From: an uncultured Pirellulales bacterium | GTDB lineage: Bacteria; Planctomycetota; Planctomycetia; Pirellulales; Thermoguttaceae | NCBI GenBank assembly: GCA_938015445.1 | Contig: CALLPE010000021.1 | Span: 1-54,043, forward strand | DNA: 54,043 nucleotides | Direction: 5' to 3' | Part shown: positions 40,978 through 50,322 of the stretch, one piece after another | Layout: every line of letters starts with the position of its first letter | How positions within the stretch are numbered: the stretch's first letter is position 1 | Notes under the pieces: generated by a model | What the model saw: only the letters and a program-made list of their open reading frames with translations | Databases searched by the model: none | What the model was told of the DNA's origin: nothing | Translations under genes and position numbers: made by a program

Positions 40978-41985
40978 ATGAGTGTCGATCTGAGCACGCA
41001 GTACCTGGGTCTGAAACTGAAAAACCCGCTGGTCGTGGCCGCCTGCCCGCTGACCGGCAATATCGACGGGCTGCGCCGCGTAGAAGACGCCGGCGCTTCG
41101 GCCGCCGTCTTGCCTTCGCTGTTCGAGGAGCAAATCGCTCACGAAGAAGCGGAGCTGGCAAAGGTCCACGAGTTCGGCGCGGACAGTTTCGCCGAAGCGC
41201 TGACTTACTTCCCCCAACCCCAGGACTATCGCACCGGACCGGAAGAGTATCTGGAACTGATAACCGAGGCCAAGCGCGCCCTGCGAATTCCCATCATCGG
41301 CAGCCTCAATGGCGTTAGCACCGGCGGTTGGACCCGCTACGCGCGGATGATCCAAGACGCCGGCGCCGACGCGCTGGAACTGAACATCTACTATGTGGCC
41401 ACCGGTATGGACGAGTCGGCCGAGAGCGTGGAATCGCAATATCTGGAGCTGGTCGAGGCGGTCAAGCAGTCGGTTTCCATTCCCTTGGCGGTGAAGATAG
41501 GCCCATATTTCAGCGCCATGGCCAATATGGCCAAACGGCTGGCCGACGCAGGCGCCGACGGCTTGGTTCTTTTCAACCGCTTCCTCCAGCCAGACATCGA
41601 CCTGGAAAGCATGGAAGCCATGCCCAGACTAGTGCTCAGCGATCCGTGGGAGCTACTGCTTCCCCTGCGCTGGATAGCAATTCTTTACGGGCGGGTGGAC
41701 GTCTCGCTGGCGCTGACTCGCGGCATCCACGACAGCCAGTCGCTGCTAAAGGCCCTGGCCGTGGGAGCCGACGTGGCCATGGTGGCCTCGGTCATCTATC
41801 GCAAGGGCTTCTCCGAGCTGGGCAAAATGCTTTCGCAAATGCAGGACTGGCTGGCGGAGAAAGAGTACAGCTCGGTCGAGGAGTTCAAAGGCTGCATGAG
41901 CCAAGAGAATTGCCCGGACCCAGCCGCTTTCGCCCGCGGCAACTACATGAAGGCGCTGACATCTTTCACCGGCAAGCCGATCTGA
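40978..41985 (+). CDS. Dihydroorotate dehydrogenase-like protein
   Basis: 335-residue FMN-type TIM barrel of the PyrD superfamily. TQYLGLKLKNPLVVAACPLTG opens like class 1 DHOD; IIGSLNGVSTGGWTRYARMI and GADALELNIYYVATG correspond to the flavin and substrate segments, but the usual DHOD catalytic Cys/Ser loop is not apparent. It ends NCPDPAAFARGNYMKAL. Such proteins recur beside PFOR genes in anaerobes and cyanobacteria, which suggests a role linked to ferredoxin redox rather than pyrimidines; no pyr genes are near. GGAGAGG lies just before ATG 40978. Actual substrate unknown. Confidence 0.8.
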   Translation: MSVDLSTQYLGLKLKNPLVVAACPLTGNIDGLRRVEDAGASAAVLPSLFEEQIAHEEAELAKVHEFGADSFAEALTYFPQPQDYRTGPEEYLELITEAKRALRIPIIGSLNGVSTGGWTRYARMIQDAGADALELNIYYVATGMDESAESVESQYLELVEAVKQSVSIPLAVKIGPYFSAMANMAKRLADAGADGLVLFNRFLQPDIDLESMEAMPRLVLSDPWELLLPLRWIAILYGRVDVSLALTRGIHDSQSLLKALAVGADVAMVASVIYRKGFSELGKMLSQMQDWLAEKEYSSVEEFKGCMSQENCPDPAAFARGNYMKALTSFTGKPI

Positions 41986-42251
41986 GTTGGGCCCGCTCGA
42001 AACCGTTCCGCTCCCGCCGCACGATCGCAGCCAGCCGCCGTGCCCGATCGGGTCGTGAGCACCGCGCGCGGCTGGCCAAGCCGACGGCGGCAGTCTCTGT
42101 CGTCACGTCTACCACTTGCTCGTGCGTTTCCATATCGGCCCAGTGATGTAGAATGAGCGGCAGGTCTTTCGCTGTACCTGCTATTGCCACGCGAGGCGCG
42201 CCGGCTGTGCTTGCCGGCGCGCTGAGCCGCCGAAGACCGAAAGGGTCTGCC

Positions 42252-44861
42252 ATGTCCTTAGCCGGGGTTTGGGCCGCGTCCCTGCCGTCTGCTGTTAGGG
42301 CGCTTTATTTGCAAGCTATCTTCGCTGTGTGTCTTGTGTTGATTTTCGGTGTCGCCGCGGGGGCGCCGGCGGCGGACGGTGCGGGCGAGGGGCCGACCGG
42401 GGCCTTGTCATCGCAGCAGCCGCTCAGCGCGTCAGCCGTATGTCTCGATTCGCCTCCCCAAACCAGGACCGAATCGCGCTACACTTCCGCCCCAGCGCTG
42501 AAACAGGTATCGGCGGAATCGTCGGTGGCGGCCCCGCCCGGCTCGCTGGTCGAACAACTTGCCCGGCTGAACGGCGATGTGCTTTCTGCCGAGGATCGTC
42601 GCGCGCTGGGTATTGACCAGATGCTCCAGCGCGACGTCCTAGCCCGTACCCGCGCGGCAGCGGCCCGGGAAAACAAGGTCTGGCAGACCGTCGCTAGCCG
42701 CGAAGACTGGGCGCAGTTCCGCGATCGGCGGATTGCCGCTTTGCGTGCATCTTTGGGGCCGTTACCCGAAGCGGCACAAGCGCCCGCCGTTCAGCTTGCC
42801 GGGACGCTACCCGGCGAAGGTTATACGATCAAGAACATCGCCTATTGCACTCGTCCGGGTGTGGTGGCGACGGCCAATCTCTACCTGCCGGAGCCGCCCG
42901 GCAAGTCAATGCCCGCCATCTTGATCTCCCACAGCCATCACAATCCGAAGACGCAGGCCGAATTGCAGGACATGGGCATGACGTGGGCCCGACAGGGGTG
43001 CGTGGTGATGGTGCCGGACCATCTGGGGCACGGCGAGCGGCGGGCGCATCCGTTTGACTCCGCCGAAAAGTATCCCAAGCCGTTTCGCGTCGGCCGGCAG
43101 GATTACTATTTCCGTCACATGCTGGGGCTGCAATTGCACGTGCTAGGCGACAGTCTGATGGGGTGGATGGTCTGGGACCTGAGACGCGCAGTGGACGTGC
43201 TGTTGGCCCAACCGGGAGTGGACGCCGAGCGGGTGATCTTGCTGGGTGCTGTGGCCGGCGGGGGCGATCCGGCGGCCGTGGCGGCGGCGCTGGACGAGCG
43301 GATAACCGCCGTGGTACCGTTCAACTTTGGCGGCCCTCAGCCCGATTATCCCATTCCCGCTGATGCCGAAAATGATTTCTACTGGTTCGGCGTGCCCTAC
43401 TGGGAAACTACCCGCGCGCTGCGCTGCGGGGCACGCGACGGCTTCGCACATTGGGTGATCGTAAGTGCAGTCGCGCCCCGACGGCTGATCTACGCTCACG
43501 AGTTCTCCTGGGAGCAGCACCGCGACCCGGCCTGGCCGCGGATACGTCGGGCCTTCGAGCTGATGGGCGCTGGGGAGCACATCGATTACGTTCAGGGTAC
43601 GGGCACGCTGCGGGGCTCGCCCCCGGAAAGCAGCCACTGCAACAACATCGGCCCGCTGCACCGCAGTCGCATCTACCCAATATTCCAGCGGTGGTTCGAC
43701 ATGCAACCGCCAGCCCACTATCAACAGCGGCGCGAAGAGGACCAATTGCGCTGCCTGAGGCCGGAAATCGTTGCCCGCCTGCAACCTCGACCGTTGCACA
43801 CTGTGCTAGCACGTTTGGCGTCCGAGCGTGTCGCCGCGGCGCAACAGCACCTGGAAGCACTTCCGCCCCAGCGGCGCCGCGCCGAGCTGCGCAGCCGCTG
43901 GAACGATCTACTGGGCAACACCGAGCCGAAAGCCCAACCTAAGCTCCTCCAGCGGCGCACCCAACCGCTGCCTCAGGCCGTTGCCGAGTGGGTGGCGTTG
44001 GAAGTGGAGTCGGGTATCGTCGTGCCCCTGATCCTGCTTATTCCAGCCGGAGAACACATTATTCCAGCCGGAGAGCACAAGCCGCCGTTCCCAGTGGTGA
44101 TTTGCCTTTCGCAGTCAGGCAAGCGCGAGCTGCTGCACAGGCGGGCCGAGGAAATCGGCGACTTGCTCCAGCGCGGTGTGGCCGTTTGCCTTGCCGATGT
44201 GCGCGGCACGGGAGAAACCTCCCTCGACGACACGCGCAACTTCCGCGGCAGTTCGGCGGCCATTTCGCAAGCCGAGTTGGTGTTGGGCCAAACGCTGCTA
44301 GGCTCGCAATTGCGCGACCTGCGCTCGGTGCTACGATACCTGCGGCGGCGCAGCGAGCTTGACTCGCAGGCCATGGCGATCTGGGGCGAAAGTTGCGCGG
44401 CCGTAAATCCGGCTGCGAGCGATCCGACCGCGCCGTTGGACCTTGCTGAGGCTATCCCGCACGCCGAGCCTACCGGCGCATTATTGGCACTGCTAGGCGC
44501 TTTGTACGACGATGCCGCGCAGGCAGTGTTGGCGCGTGGCGGACTGGCCAGTTACCAATCGCTCCTGGAAAGCTACTGCTGCTATGTGCCTCATCAGGCG
44601 GTGGTGCCTGGTGCGTTGACCGCCGGCGACCTGGCATCCATAATAGCGGCGATTGCTCCGCGAGCGGTGCGGCTGGAACGACCGGTGGACGGGCTGAACC
44701 GGCCCTTGTCCGCAGCGCAAGCACAGGCAGCGCTGCTGCCCGCCCAAAATGCCTACCAGCGACTCGACGCCGGCCGGCAGTTGGAAATCCACCAGCAGCT
44801 TCGTCCGTCGGCTGAAATTGTGCAATGGCTGCTCGGTGCGCTGCGGGCGGCCGGTCGGTGA
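42252..44861 (+). CDS. Exported tandem alpha/beta-hydrolase protein
   Basis: 869 residues from ATG 42252 with AAAGGG 7 nt upstream. Signal peptide or membrane anchor at residues 15-40, a low-complexity linker, then two alpha/beta-hydrolase-like units. The first (about 160-470) has ILISHSHHNP, GMTWARQGCVVMVPDHLGHG and a nucleophile elbow reading G332-A-V-A-G, so Val334 stands where Ser is expected. The second (about 590-869) has VVICLSQSGKREL, VRGTGETSL and G712-E-S714-C-A with Ser present. Similar proteins in planctomycetes are annotated as acetylxylan-esterase-like. At least the first unit may be catalytically dead. Substrate unknown. Confidence 0.75.
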   Translation: MSLAGVWAASLPSAVRALYLQAIFAVCLVLIFGVAAGAPAADGAGEGPTGALSSQQPLSASAVCLDSPPQTRTESRYTSAPALKQVSAESSVAAPPGSLVEQLARLNGDVLSAEDRRALGIDQMLQRDVLARTRAAAARENKVWQTVASREDWAQFRDRRIAALRASLGPLPEAAQAPAVQLAGTLPGEGYTIKNIAYCTRPGVVATANLYLPEPPGKSMPAILISHSHHNPKTQAELQDMGMTWARQGCVVMVPDHLGHGERRAHPFDSAEKYPKPFRVGRQDYYFRHMLGLQLHVLGDSLMGWMVWDLRRAVDVLLAQPGVDAERVILLGAVAGGGDPAAVAAALDERITAVVPFNFGGPQPDYPIPADAENDFYWFGVPYWETTRALRCGARDGFAHWVIVSAVAPRRLIYAHEFSWEQHRDPAWPRIRRAFELMGAGEHIDYVQGTGTLRGSPPESSHCNNIGPLHRSRIYPIFQRWFDMQPPAHYQQRREEDQLRCLRPEIVARLQPRPLHTVLARLASERVAAAQQHLEALPPQRRRAELRSRWNDLLGNTEPKAQPKLLQRRTQPLPQAVAEWVALEVESGIVVPLILLIPAGEHIIPAGEHKPPFPVVICLSQSGKRELLHRRAEEIGDLLQRGVAVCLADVRGTGETSLDDTRNFRGSSAAISQAELVLGQTLLGSQLRDLRSVLRYLRRRSELDSQAMAIWGESCAAVNPAASDPTAPLDLAEAIPHAEPTGALLALLGALYDDAAQAVLARGGLASYQSLLESYCCYVPHQAVVPGALTAGDLASIIAAIAPRAVRLERPVDGLNRPLSAAQAQAALLPAQNAYQRLDAGRQLEIHQQLRPSAEIVQWLLGALRAAGR
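44040..44081 (+). repeat. 21-bp tandem duplication inside the tandem hydrolase gene
   Basis: Units at 44040-44060 and 44061-44081 begin ATTCCAGCCGGAGA; translated they give IPAGEHI and IPAGEHK. An in-frame example of the short duplications seen in many spacers. Confidence 0.85.
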
Positions 44862-44894
44862 GCGTCGCGGGTTGCCAACATCGAGGACCATGCC

Positions 44895-46559
44895 ATGTGG
44901 GGATGTACCTGCGCAGCGTTGTTGAGCGTGGCGCTGTCGGCGACTGAGGCTCAAGCCGCGGTGCCCCAGCCAGCCATCATCCCGCAGCCAGAGATAGTTC
45001 ACGTCGGCCGCGGTTCATTCAAGATCGACGCGGCAACACGGGTAATCCTGGGAGTCGATCGGCCGGAACTGACGGCCATCGGCAAGATGTTGGCCGAGCA
45101 GCTCGGCCTGCCCGCCCCAAAGTTCCACCCCCAATCCAAAGCGCTGTTCGACCCGCGCTCGGCAGGCACTATTTTGCTGACGCTTGCCGACGAAAGCCAG
45201 GCCCCCGCTAAAGGGCCGGAAGACCCTCGCCGCCGGCTGTGGGAAGAGAGCTACACGCTGGACGTCAGCGCGCAGCAGGTGGTGATTCGCGGCGGCGGGC
45301 CGGCCGGGGTGTTCTACGGGGTGCAGACGCTGCGGCAGTTGTTGCCGGCGGAGATCGAAGCTGGGTGCCCGGCGCAGTTGCCGCTGGAGCTGCCGCAGGT
45401 GAAGATCGAAGACCGCCCGCGCTTCCTGTGGCGCGGAATGCATCTGGACATCGCCCGCCATTTCTTCCACAAGGAGTTCCTCAAGCGGTACATCGACTTT
45501 CTGGCCGCGTACAAGATCAACGTGTTCCATCTCTATTTGACGGATGACCAGGGTTGGCGAATCGAAATCAAGCGCTACCCTAAGCTTACCGAAGTCGGTG
45601 CATGGCGCGACGGCACGGTGCGCCACCGGCTCGATGGCCAGCGCGACACGCAGCGCTACGGCGGCTTCCTCTCTCAAGACGATGTGCGCCAGCTCGTCCA
45701 CTACGCCGCCCAGCGGCACGTGATGGTAGTGCCGGGAATCAGTATGCCCGGTCACAGTCAGGCTGCGCTGGCGGCCTATCCGGAACTGGCTGCCCCACCC
45801 ACCAAGCAGCCTATCCAGGTGTGGACCGACTGGGGAATAAGCTCCTACATGATGGACGTGGGCAAAGAGGAAGTGTACCGCTTCATCGAGGGCGTGCTGA
45901 GCGAGGTGGTGGAACTGTTCCCCAGCCCTTACATCCATACCGGTGGCGACGAGGTTCCTCGCCAGCACTGGATGCAAAGTCCCTTCTGCCAGCAGTTGAT
46001 GAAGCGGGAAAACCTTCGCTCGGTCGAGGAATTACAAGGGTACTTCACCAAGCGGGTAGAACAGTTCCTCAATTCCAAAGGACGGACGCTGATCGGCTGG
46101 GATGAGATCGTGGAATGCGGCCTGCCGCCGCGCGCGGTGGTGATGTCGTGGCGGGGAACGCAAGGAGGAATGGCCGCGGCTCGGGCAGGGCATCAAGTAA
46201 TTATGACCCCCAATGCCGAAACTTACTTCAATTACATGCAGCACCGGGAACGCAGTGGACCTGGCCATGCAGCCTTTTTGCCGCTGCTGAAGGTGTACCG
46301 GTTCGATCCCTGCGCAGGCATGTCGCCGGAAGAAGCCCGCCATGTCCTCGGCGGCCAAGGGTGCCTGTGGACGGAATATGTCCCTACAGCGGCCGATGTG
46401 GAATACTTGCTCTTTCCCCGATTGCTGGCGATGGCTGAGGTGTTATGGTCGCCGCGCCAGTCGCGCAACGAGGAAGATTTCCTGCGCCGGGTGCGCGAGC
46501 ATGTTACCCGGCTCAAACAGGCTGGTGTGAATTGTTACCAGGGAGAGGAATATAAATAG
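44895..46559 (+). CDS. Exported GH20 beta-N-acetylhexosaminidase
   Basis: 554 residues with a signal peptide (1-21). An N-terminal GH20b domain (about 28-170) precedes the (beta/alpha)8 barrel, which starts PRFLWRGMHLDIARHFF and continues HLYLTDDQGWRIEIKRYPKL. The catalytic pair is D352-E353 in HTGGDEVP for substrate-assisted retaining hydrolysis; downstream GWDEIVECG and VMSWRGTQGG match the substrate pocket. Releases terminal GlcNAc or GalNAc from glycans, chitin or peptidoglycan fragments. GAGGA lies about 9 nt before ATG 44895. Only 33 bp after the tandem hydrolase, so probably cotranscribed. Confidence 0.93.
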   Translation: MWGCTCAALLSVALSATEAQAAVPQPAIIPQPEIVHVGRGSFKIDAATRVILGVDRPELTAIGKMLAEQLGLPAPKFHPQSKALFDPRSAGTILLTLADESQAPAKGPEDPRRRLWEESYTLDVSAQQVVIRGGGPAGVFYGVQTLRQLLPAEIEAGCPAQLPLELPQVKIEDRPRFLWRGMHLDIARHFFHKEFLKRYIDFLAAYKINVFHLYLTDDQGWRIEIKRYPKLTEVGAWRDGTVRHRLDGQRDTQRYGGFLSQDDVRQLVHYAAQRHVMVVPGISMPGHSQAALAAYPELAAPPTKQPIQVWTDWGISSYMMDVGKEEVYRFIEGVLSEVVELFPSPYIHTGGDEVPRQHWMQSPFCQQLMKRENLRSVEELQGYFTKRVEQFLNSKGRTLIGWDEIVECGLPPRAVVMSWRGTQGGMAAARAGHQVIMTPNAETYFNYMQHRERSGPGHAAFLPLLKVYRFDPCAGMSPEEARHVLGGQGCLWTEYVPTAADVEYLLFPRLLAMAEVLWSPRQSRNEEDFLRRVREHVTRLKQAGVNCYQGEEYK

Positions 46560-46660
46560 GTTCTCTGCACGTCAGTGGGGGCGGGAAGGGGGAATATGCG
46601 AGCGGCAATCAACCTGATGGTTGGTATGTTGGGTTCTACAAACAGTCGATAGGAGGCAAT

Positions 46661-48049
46661 ATGTCTGTGCACACACACAACAAGGCGATTGGCAGTTGCG
46701 GCACGAGGGCGGGCCGCGGCGGTGGAAAAGCAATCGGCGGCGGAACCGGTGCGATTAGCAGGCGGCAATTGCTGGCCGCTACCGCCGCCGGGGGCGGACT
46801 GTTGGCGGCGCCGCTGGTGGTGCCCGCCCGCGCGCTGGGGCTTGCCGGCGAGGTGGCCCCCAGCGAGCGAATCGTGCTGGGGGGCATCGGTATCGGCGGC
46901 CGGGGTTCGGGGGTGCTCAACTGGATGATGGCCGAGAAGGACGTGCAGATGGTCGCCGTCTGCGACGCCAAGCGCGTGGCCCGCCAGCGCGTCAAGCAAA
47001 CCGTCGATAAGCATTATGGCACGACCGACTGCAAAACGTACAGCGACATCCGCCAGTTCCTGGCCGAGCGCAGCGACATCGACGCCGTGCTCATCGCCAC
47101 CGGCGACCGGTGGCACGCCCTGGCGTCGGTCATGGCCATGCGGGCCGGAAAAGATGTATACTCCGAAAAGCCTTCCAGCATGACCATCGCCGAAGGCCGG
47201 ATGGTGGTGGAAACGGCCAATCGCTACCGGCGCATCTATCAAACCGGTACCCAGCGGCTGAGCGAAGCCAATTTCATCTTCTGCATCGAGATGGCTCGCA
47301 GCGGCCGGCTGGGCAAGATTCATACGGCTTACGCGCACATCGCCCCCTGGGACGCGGCCGAAATGCGCCACGACTGGTTGCCAGCCGAACCGGAACCGCC
47401 CAAGGACGAGGTGGATTGGGACCAGTGGCTCGGCCCGTGTCCCTGGCGGCCGTACAACCGCACCTACGTGGGCGGCGGCTGGCGCGGACACTACGACTTC
47501 CACACCAGTTGCATCGGGGAATGGGGAGCGCACACCTTCGCGCAGGCGCAGATGGGCATCGGCGCCGAGCGAACCGCAGCCGTGGTTTACCATTACGTCA
47601 ACAACACCACCGGCGACGGCATGGTGACCGAGTTCGCCAACGGGGTGAAGATGATTCTCTCGCGGGGCGACAAGTACTGGCGCGGCTCGTGCGGCATGCG
47701 CTTCGACGGCACGGAAGGCTGGGTGTCGGCGGCCGACGGCTACAGCAAACCGGAGGTTTCTAAGCCGGAACTGCTGGCCGATTTCGACAAGATCGTCCGC
47801 GATTACGTGGAGCGGACCGGGCATGTAATGAACCATGTGCGCGACTTCTTCAACTCGGTCAAATCGCGCCGCCCGACCGTGGCTAACCCCGAAGTGATGC
47901 ACTACTCGATGTCCACCGTCCACGCGGCCAACGTGTGCATGTGGCTGAAGCGGGACGTGCGCTACGACCCGGTAAAAGAGCAGTTCGTGGACGATGCCGA
48001 GGCGAACCGTTTCCTCTCCCGCGCCATGCGCGAGCCGTGGACGTACTGA
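46661..48049 (+). CDS. Tat-exported Gfo/Idh/MocA oxidoreductase
   Basis: 462 residues. Tat motif S33-R-R-Q-L-L38 followed by a hydrophobic stretch (AAGGGLLAAPLVVPA). NAD(P)-binding GIGIGGRGSGVLN after residue 70; the family EKP motif reads VYSEKPSSM; the remainder is the planctomycete-type C-terminal domain with PCPWRPYNRTYVGG and HYDFHTSCIGEWGAH. These exported enzymes are thought to act on sugars with tightly bound cofactor. AGGAGG lies 5 nt before ATG 46661. Between the GH20 gene (101 bp upstream) and a HEAT protein (78 bp downstream), suggesting a shared (amino)sugar pathway. Confidence 0.9.
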   Translation: MSVHTHNKAIGSCGTRAGRGGGKAIGGGTGAISRRQLLAATAAGGGLLAAPLVVPARALGLAGEVAPSERIVLGGIGIGGRGSGVLNWMMAEKDVQMVAVCDAKRVARQRVKQTVDKHYGTTDCKTYSDIRQFLAERSDIDAVLIATGDRWHALASVMAMRAGKDVYSEKPSSMTIAEGRMVVETANRYRRIYQTGTQRLSEANFIFCIEMARSGRLGKIHTAYAHIAPWDAAEMRHDWLPAEPEPPKDEVDWDQWLGPCPWRPYNRTYVGGGWRGHYDFHTSCIGEWGAHTFAQAQMGIGAERTAAVVYHYVNNTTGDGMVTEFANGVKMILSRGDKYWRGSCGMRFDGTEGWVSAADGYSKPEVSKPELLADFDKIVRDYVERTGHVMNHVRDFFNSVKSRRPTVANPEVMHYSMSTVHAANVCMWLKRDVRYDPVKEQFVDDAEANRFLSRAMREPWTY

Positions 48050-48127
48050 GCACCGACCGTGCGGCGGTTTCGCTGCTCGGTTTGCGCCGTTTTCAAGAGC
48101 ACGACATACTCGAGGAGAACCAACACC

Positions 48128-48817
48128 ATGTTTATGACTATCGGTTATGCTTTGCTGGGTTCATCGTTATTGCTGGCCGCCGACAAGTCGCTCTCGCAGA
48201 CTGTTCCACCGGAGGGCAAACAGGCCGAAGCCCGGCTGATCGCCGTCCTCCAGTCGGCGGACACTTCGCAGAAGGACAAGGCGGATGCTTGCCGGCAGTT
48301 GGCCATCGTGGGCACAAAGCAGGCGGTGCCGGTATTGGCCGGGTTGCTAGCCGATGAAAAACTCTCGCACATGGCCCGTTACGCCCTGGAACCGATTCCC
48401 GACCCGGCCGTGGACGACGCCCTGCGCGATGCGCTGGGCAAGCTCAAGGGCCGGTTGCTGGTGGGCGTGATCGTCAGCGTAGGCGTGCGGCGCGACGCTC
48501 AGGCCGTGCCTGCGTTGGTCAAGCTGTTGGAGGACCCCGACAGCGACGTGGCCCAAGCCGCGGCACGTGCGCTTGGAAGCATCGGGACGCTAGAGGCGGC
48601 TAAGGCGTTGCGGGCCGCCCTGGGCAAGGCCGCCGACGCGGACCGCCAACTGGCCATCTGCGAAGGACTGCTGCGCGCGGCCGAGAACCTGGCCGCCAAA
48701 GGTGACCGTGATTCGGCCCGGGGTATTTACGATCAGCTTGCAGCGCTGCCCAAGCTGCCGCGTCACGTCCGTACCGCAGCGCTACAGGGCAAGTTGACCG
48801 TCAGCGGCAAGCAATAG
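48128..48817 (+). CDS. Exported HEAT-repeat protein
   Basis: 229 residues. Short signal peptide (FMTIGYALLGSSLLLAA), then helical repeats with HEAT pattern (KQAVPVLAGLLADEKLSHMARYAL, AQAVPALVKLLEDPDSDVAQAAARALGSIG). No enzyme motif. ATG 48128 has GAGGAG 11 nt upstream. Sits 78 bp after the Tat Gfo/Idh gene on the same strand; HEAT proteins often accompany such exported sugar oxidoreductases in planctomycetes, perhaps as binding partners, but that is inference. Confidence 0.8.
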   Translation: MFMTIGYALLGSSLLLAADKSLSQTVPPEGKQAEARLIAVLQSADTSQKDKADACRQLAIVGTKQAVPVLAGLLADEKLSHMARYALEPIPDPAVDDALRDALGKLKGRLLVGVIVSVGVRRDAQAVPALVKLLEDPDSDVAQAAARALGSIGTLEAAKALRAALGKAADADRQLAICEGLLRAAENLAAKGDRDSARGIYDQLAALPKLPRHVRTAALQGKLTVSGKQ

Positions 48818-49134
48818 CCATCGGCACGAACTGCGTCGTAGTCGGGTAGCATCGGGCCGCACTCGAAACAGACGACTGGCGCGAACCAGGCGCGTGGCGC
48901 CACACAGCGCCATGGCCCGAACAGACTCTCTGTCCGAACAGATGCCCGAGGTGTGCAGACGCCTGGGCCGAACAGGTAAGCGGCGCGACCGATGACCCGC
49001 GCCACACCGATGACTCGCGCCACAGAGGTCTGGCACGATGAGCTTGCCTGGCGGTAAGCAGGCGCGAAGAGCGATTGCGTACAGACCGAGCAGTATCAAC
49101 TCGCCGGCGGCGCGCGTTTTGCCTCCGGCCGACA
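48818..49134. other. 317-bp spacer between convergent genes
   Basis: Contains an 18-bp tandem duplication ACCGATGACCCGCGCCAC at 48988-49005 and 49006-49023 (one mismatch) and earlier degenerate CCGAACAG units. No gene seen. Confidence 0.6.
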
Positions 49135-50322
49135 CTATGCCCGATAGCCACGCACCAGCTCCATGGTGCGGTTGGCCGTGGCTATGTCCGGGACGTTGTA
49201 CACGCGGTAAAGAACACCGCCGGGCAACCGGCCGCGGCGTAGGCGGTCGACGAACGGCTCGTAATCGGCGTTGACGCCTACCGGCACGTCGCCCAGTTGT
49301 GATTTGAGCTGCTCCAGCACGTCGAAGGCCCGCGGCCAGCCCCGGTCGTCAAGCAACAGCACGGCCTTCAGCCCGGCCAGCGTCGCCACCGCAGGGAGCA
49401 AGTGTCGGCCGTTGCCGTGGATGTGTACCACGCCTCCGTCGAAGTGTGTCATTATCCGCTCGGCCGGCTCGCGGCCCCACTGCTCGAAGTACGCCACCGA
49501 GGTCATGTGATACGGATCGACGCTTTCCGACACTATTCGGCCAGGCAGCCATTGGCAGAAGTTGCTTAGCGTCCCGCCGCACAATAGGGGTACGCGATCG
49601 AAGAATGCCTGCTGTACGGCCACGTTCAGTTTGAAGCCCAGCTCGAACGCCTGTCGCACGCGCTGCGGGCAGTCGTGCAAACACATATACGCCTTGGTAG
49701 CGCCGACCAGCTCGAAGACGAAGTTTAGTCCGTCGATCAAGATGAAGTGGCTCGTGCCCCAGCGGCCTCGGCTTTCTGTCACAAACACTTCCAGTTGGTG
49801 CAAGTAGCGCTGCCACCACAACCGGCCGGACTGCCGTCTGTCGCTTGCCGGGGCGGGTTTTGCGGGGATGCTTTCGGCGGCGGCCGACGCATCGCCGGCA
49901 GCATAGCGCAAGTACGGGGCTTCGGCCAACTGGGCTTCCAGCCAGTCGAGCTGCGCCAGGTCGTCAAGCAGCGGCGGGACCATGGAGGAAATCCAGCCGA
50001 TGTCGTGATGCACCATGAAGCGCACCTGCCCGCCCAGCAGTCCCCCGTAAAGCCCTTGGTCGAACTCGCTTAAGTACGCTGCCGGCAGCGAGTCGTCTTC
50101 GATCGCCGCGCGCTGCTGGAAGAACTCGTCCCAGAATCGGGCGCGACGCAGCGGGTCGGGATAATCGCATTCGCTAAATGGATGCTCGGCGGCGAAGCGC
50201 GCCACAGCGGCGCTTGGGGTGAGCATCACCGCGAAGATGCGGTCGGCCGCTTGACGGCAGTACAGCGCCCGTAACCGCTCGATGACTTCCGACGCTGCCG
50301 GCTTGTACTGCAAATCGACCAT
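49135..50322 (-). CDS. URO-D-like fold protein of unknown function
   Basis: 395 residues, cytoplasmic. The overall order of motifs suggests a distant uroporphyrinogen-decarboxylase-type TIM barrel: HFILIDGLNFVFELVGATKAYMCLHDCP, LSNFCQWLPGRIVSESVDPYHMTS and THFDGGVVHIHGNGRHLLPAVATLAGLKAVLLLDD, comparable to the cofactor-side strands of methyltransferase-type URO-D proteins. The N-terminal 90 residues are not typical. No corrinoid or haem gene is near. ATG 50322 lacks a strong ribosome binding site. The fold call is tentative. Confidence 0.55.
   Translation of the reverse strand: MVDLQYKPAASEVIERLRALYCRQAADRIFAVMLTPSAAVARFAAEHPFSECDYPDPLRRARFWDEFFQQRAAIEDDSLPAAYLSEFDQGLYGGLLGGQVRFMVHHDIGWISSMVPPLLDDLAQLDWLEAQLAEAPYLRYAAGDASAAAESIPAKPAPASDRRQSGRLWWQRYLHQLEVFVTESRGRWGTSHFILIDGLNFVFELVGATKAYMCLHDCPQRVRQAFELGFKLNVAVQQAFFDRVPLLCGGTLSNFCQWLPGRIVSESVDPYHMTSVAYFEQWGREPAERIMTHFDGGVVHIHGNGRHLLPAVATLAGLKAVLLLDDRGWPRAFDVLEQLKSQLGDVPVGVNADYEPFVDRLRRGRLPGGVLYRVYNVPDIATANRTMELVRGYRA

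Noticed and set aside
40978..41985. Call as pyrD
   Set aside because: No pyrimidine genes nearby, catalytic loop unclear, and typical DHOD-like neighbours of PFOR are not PyrD.
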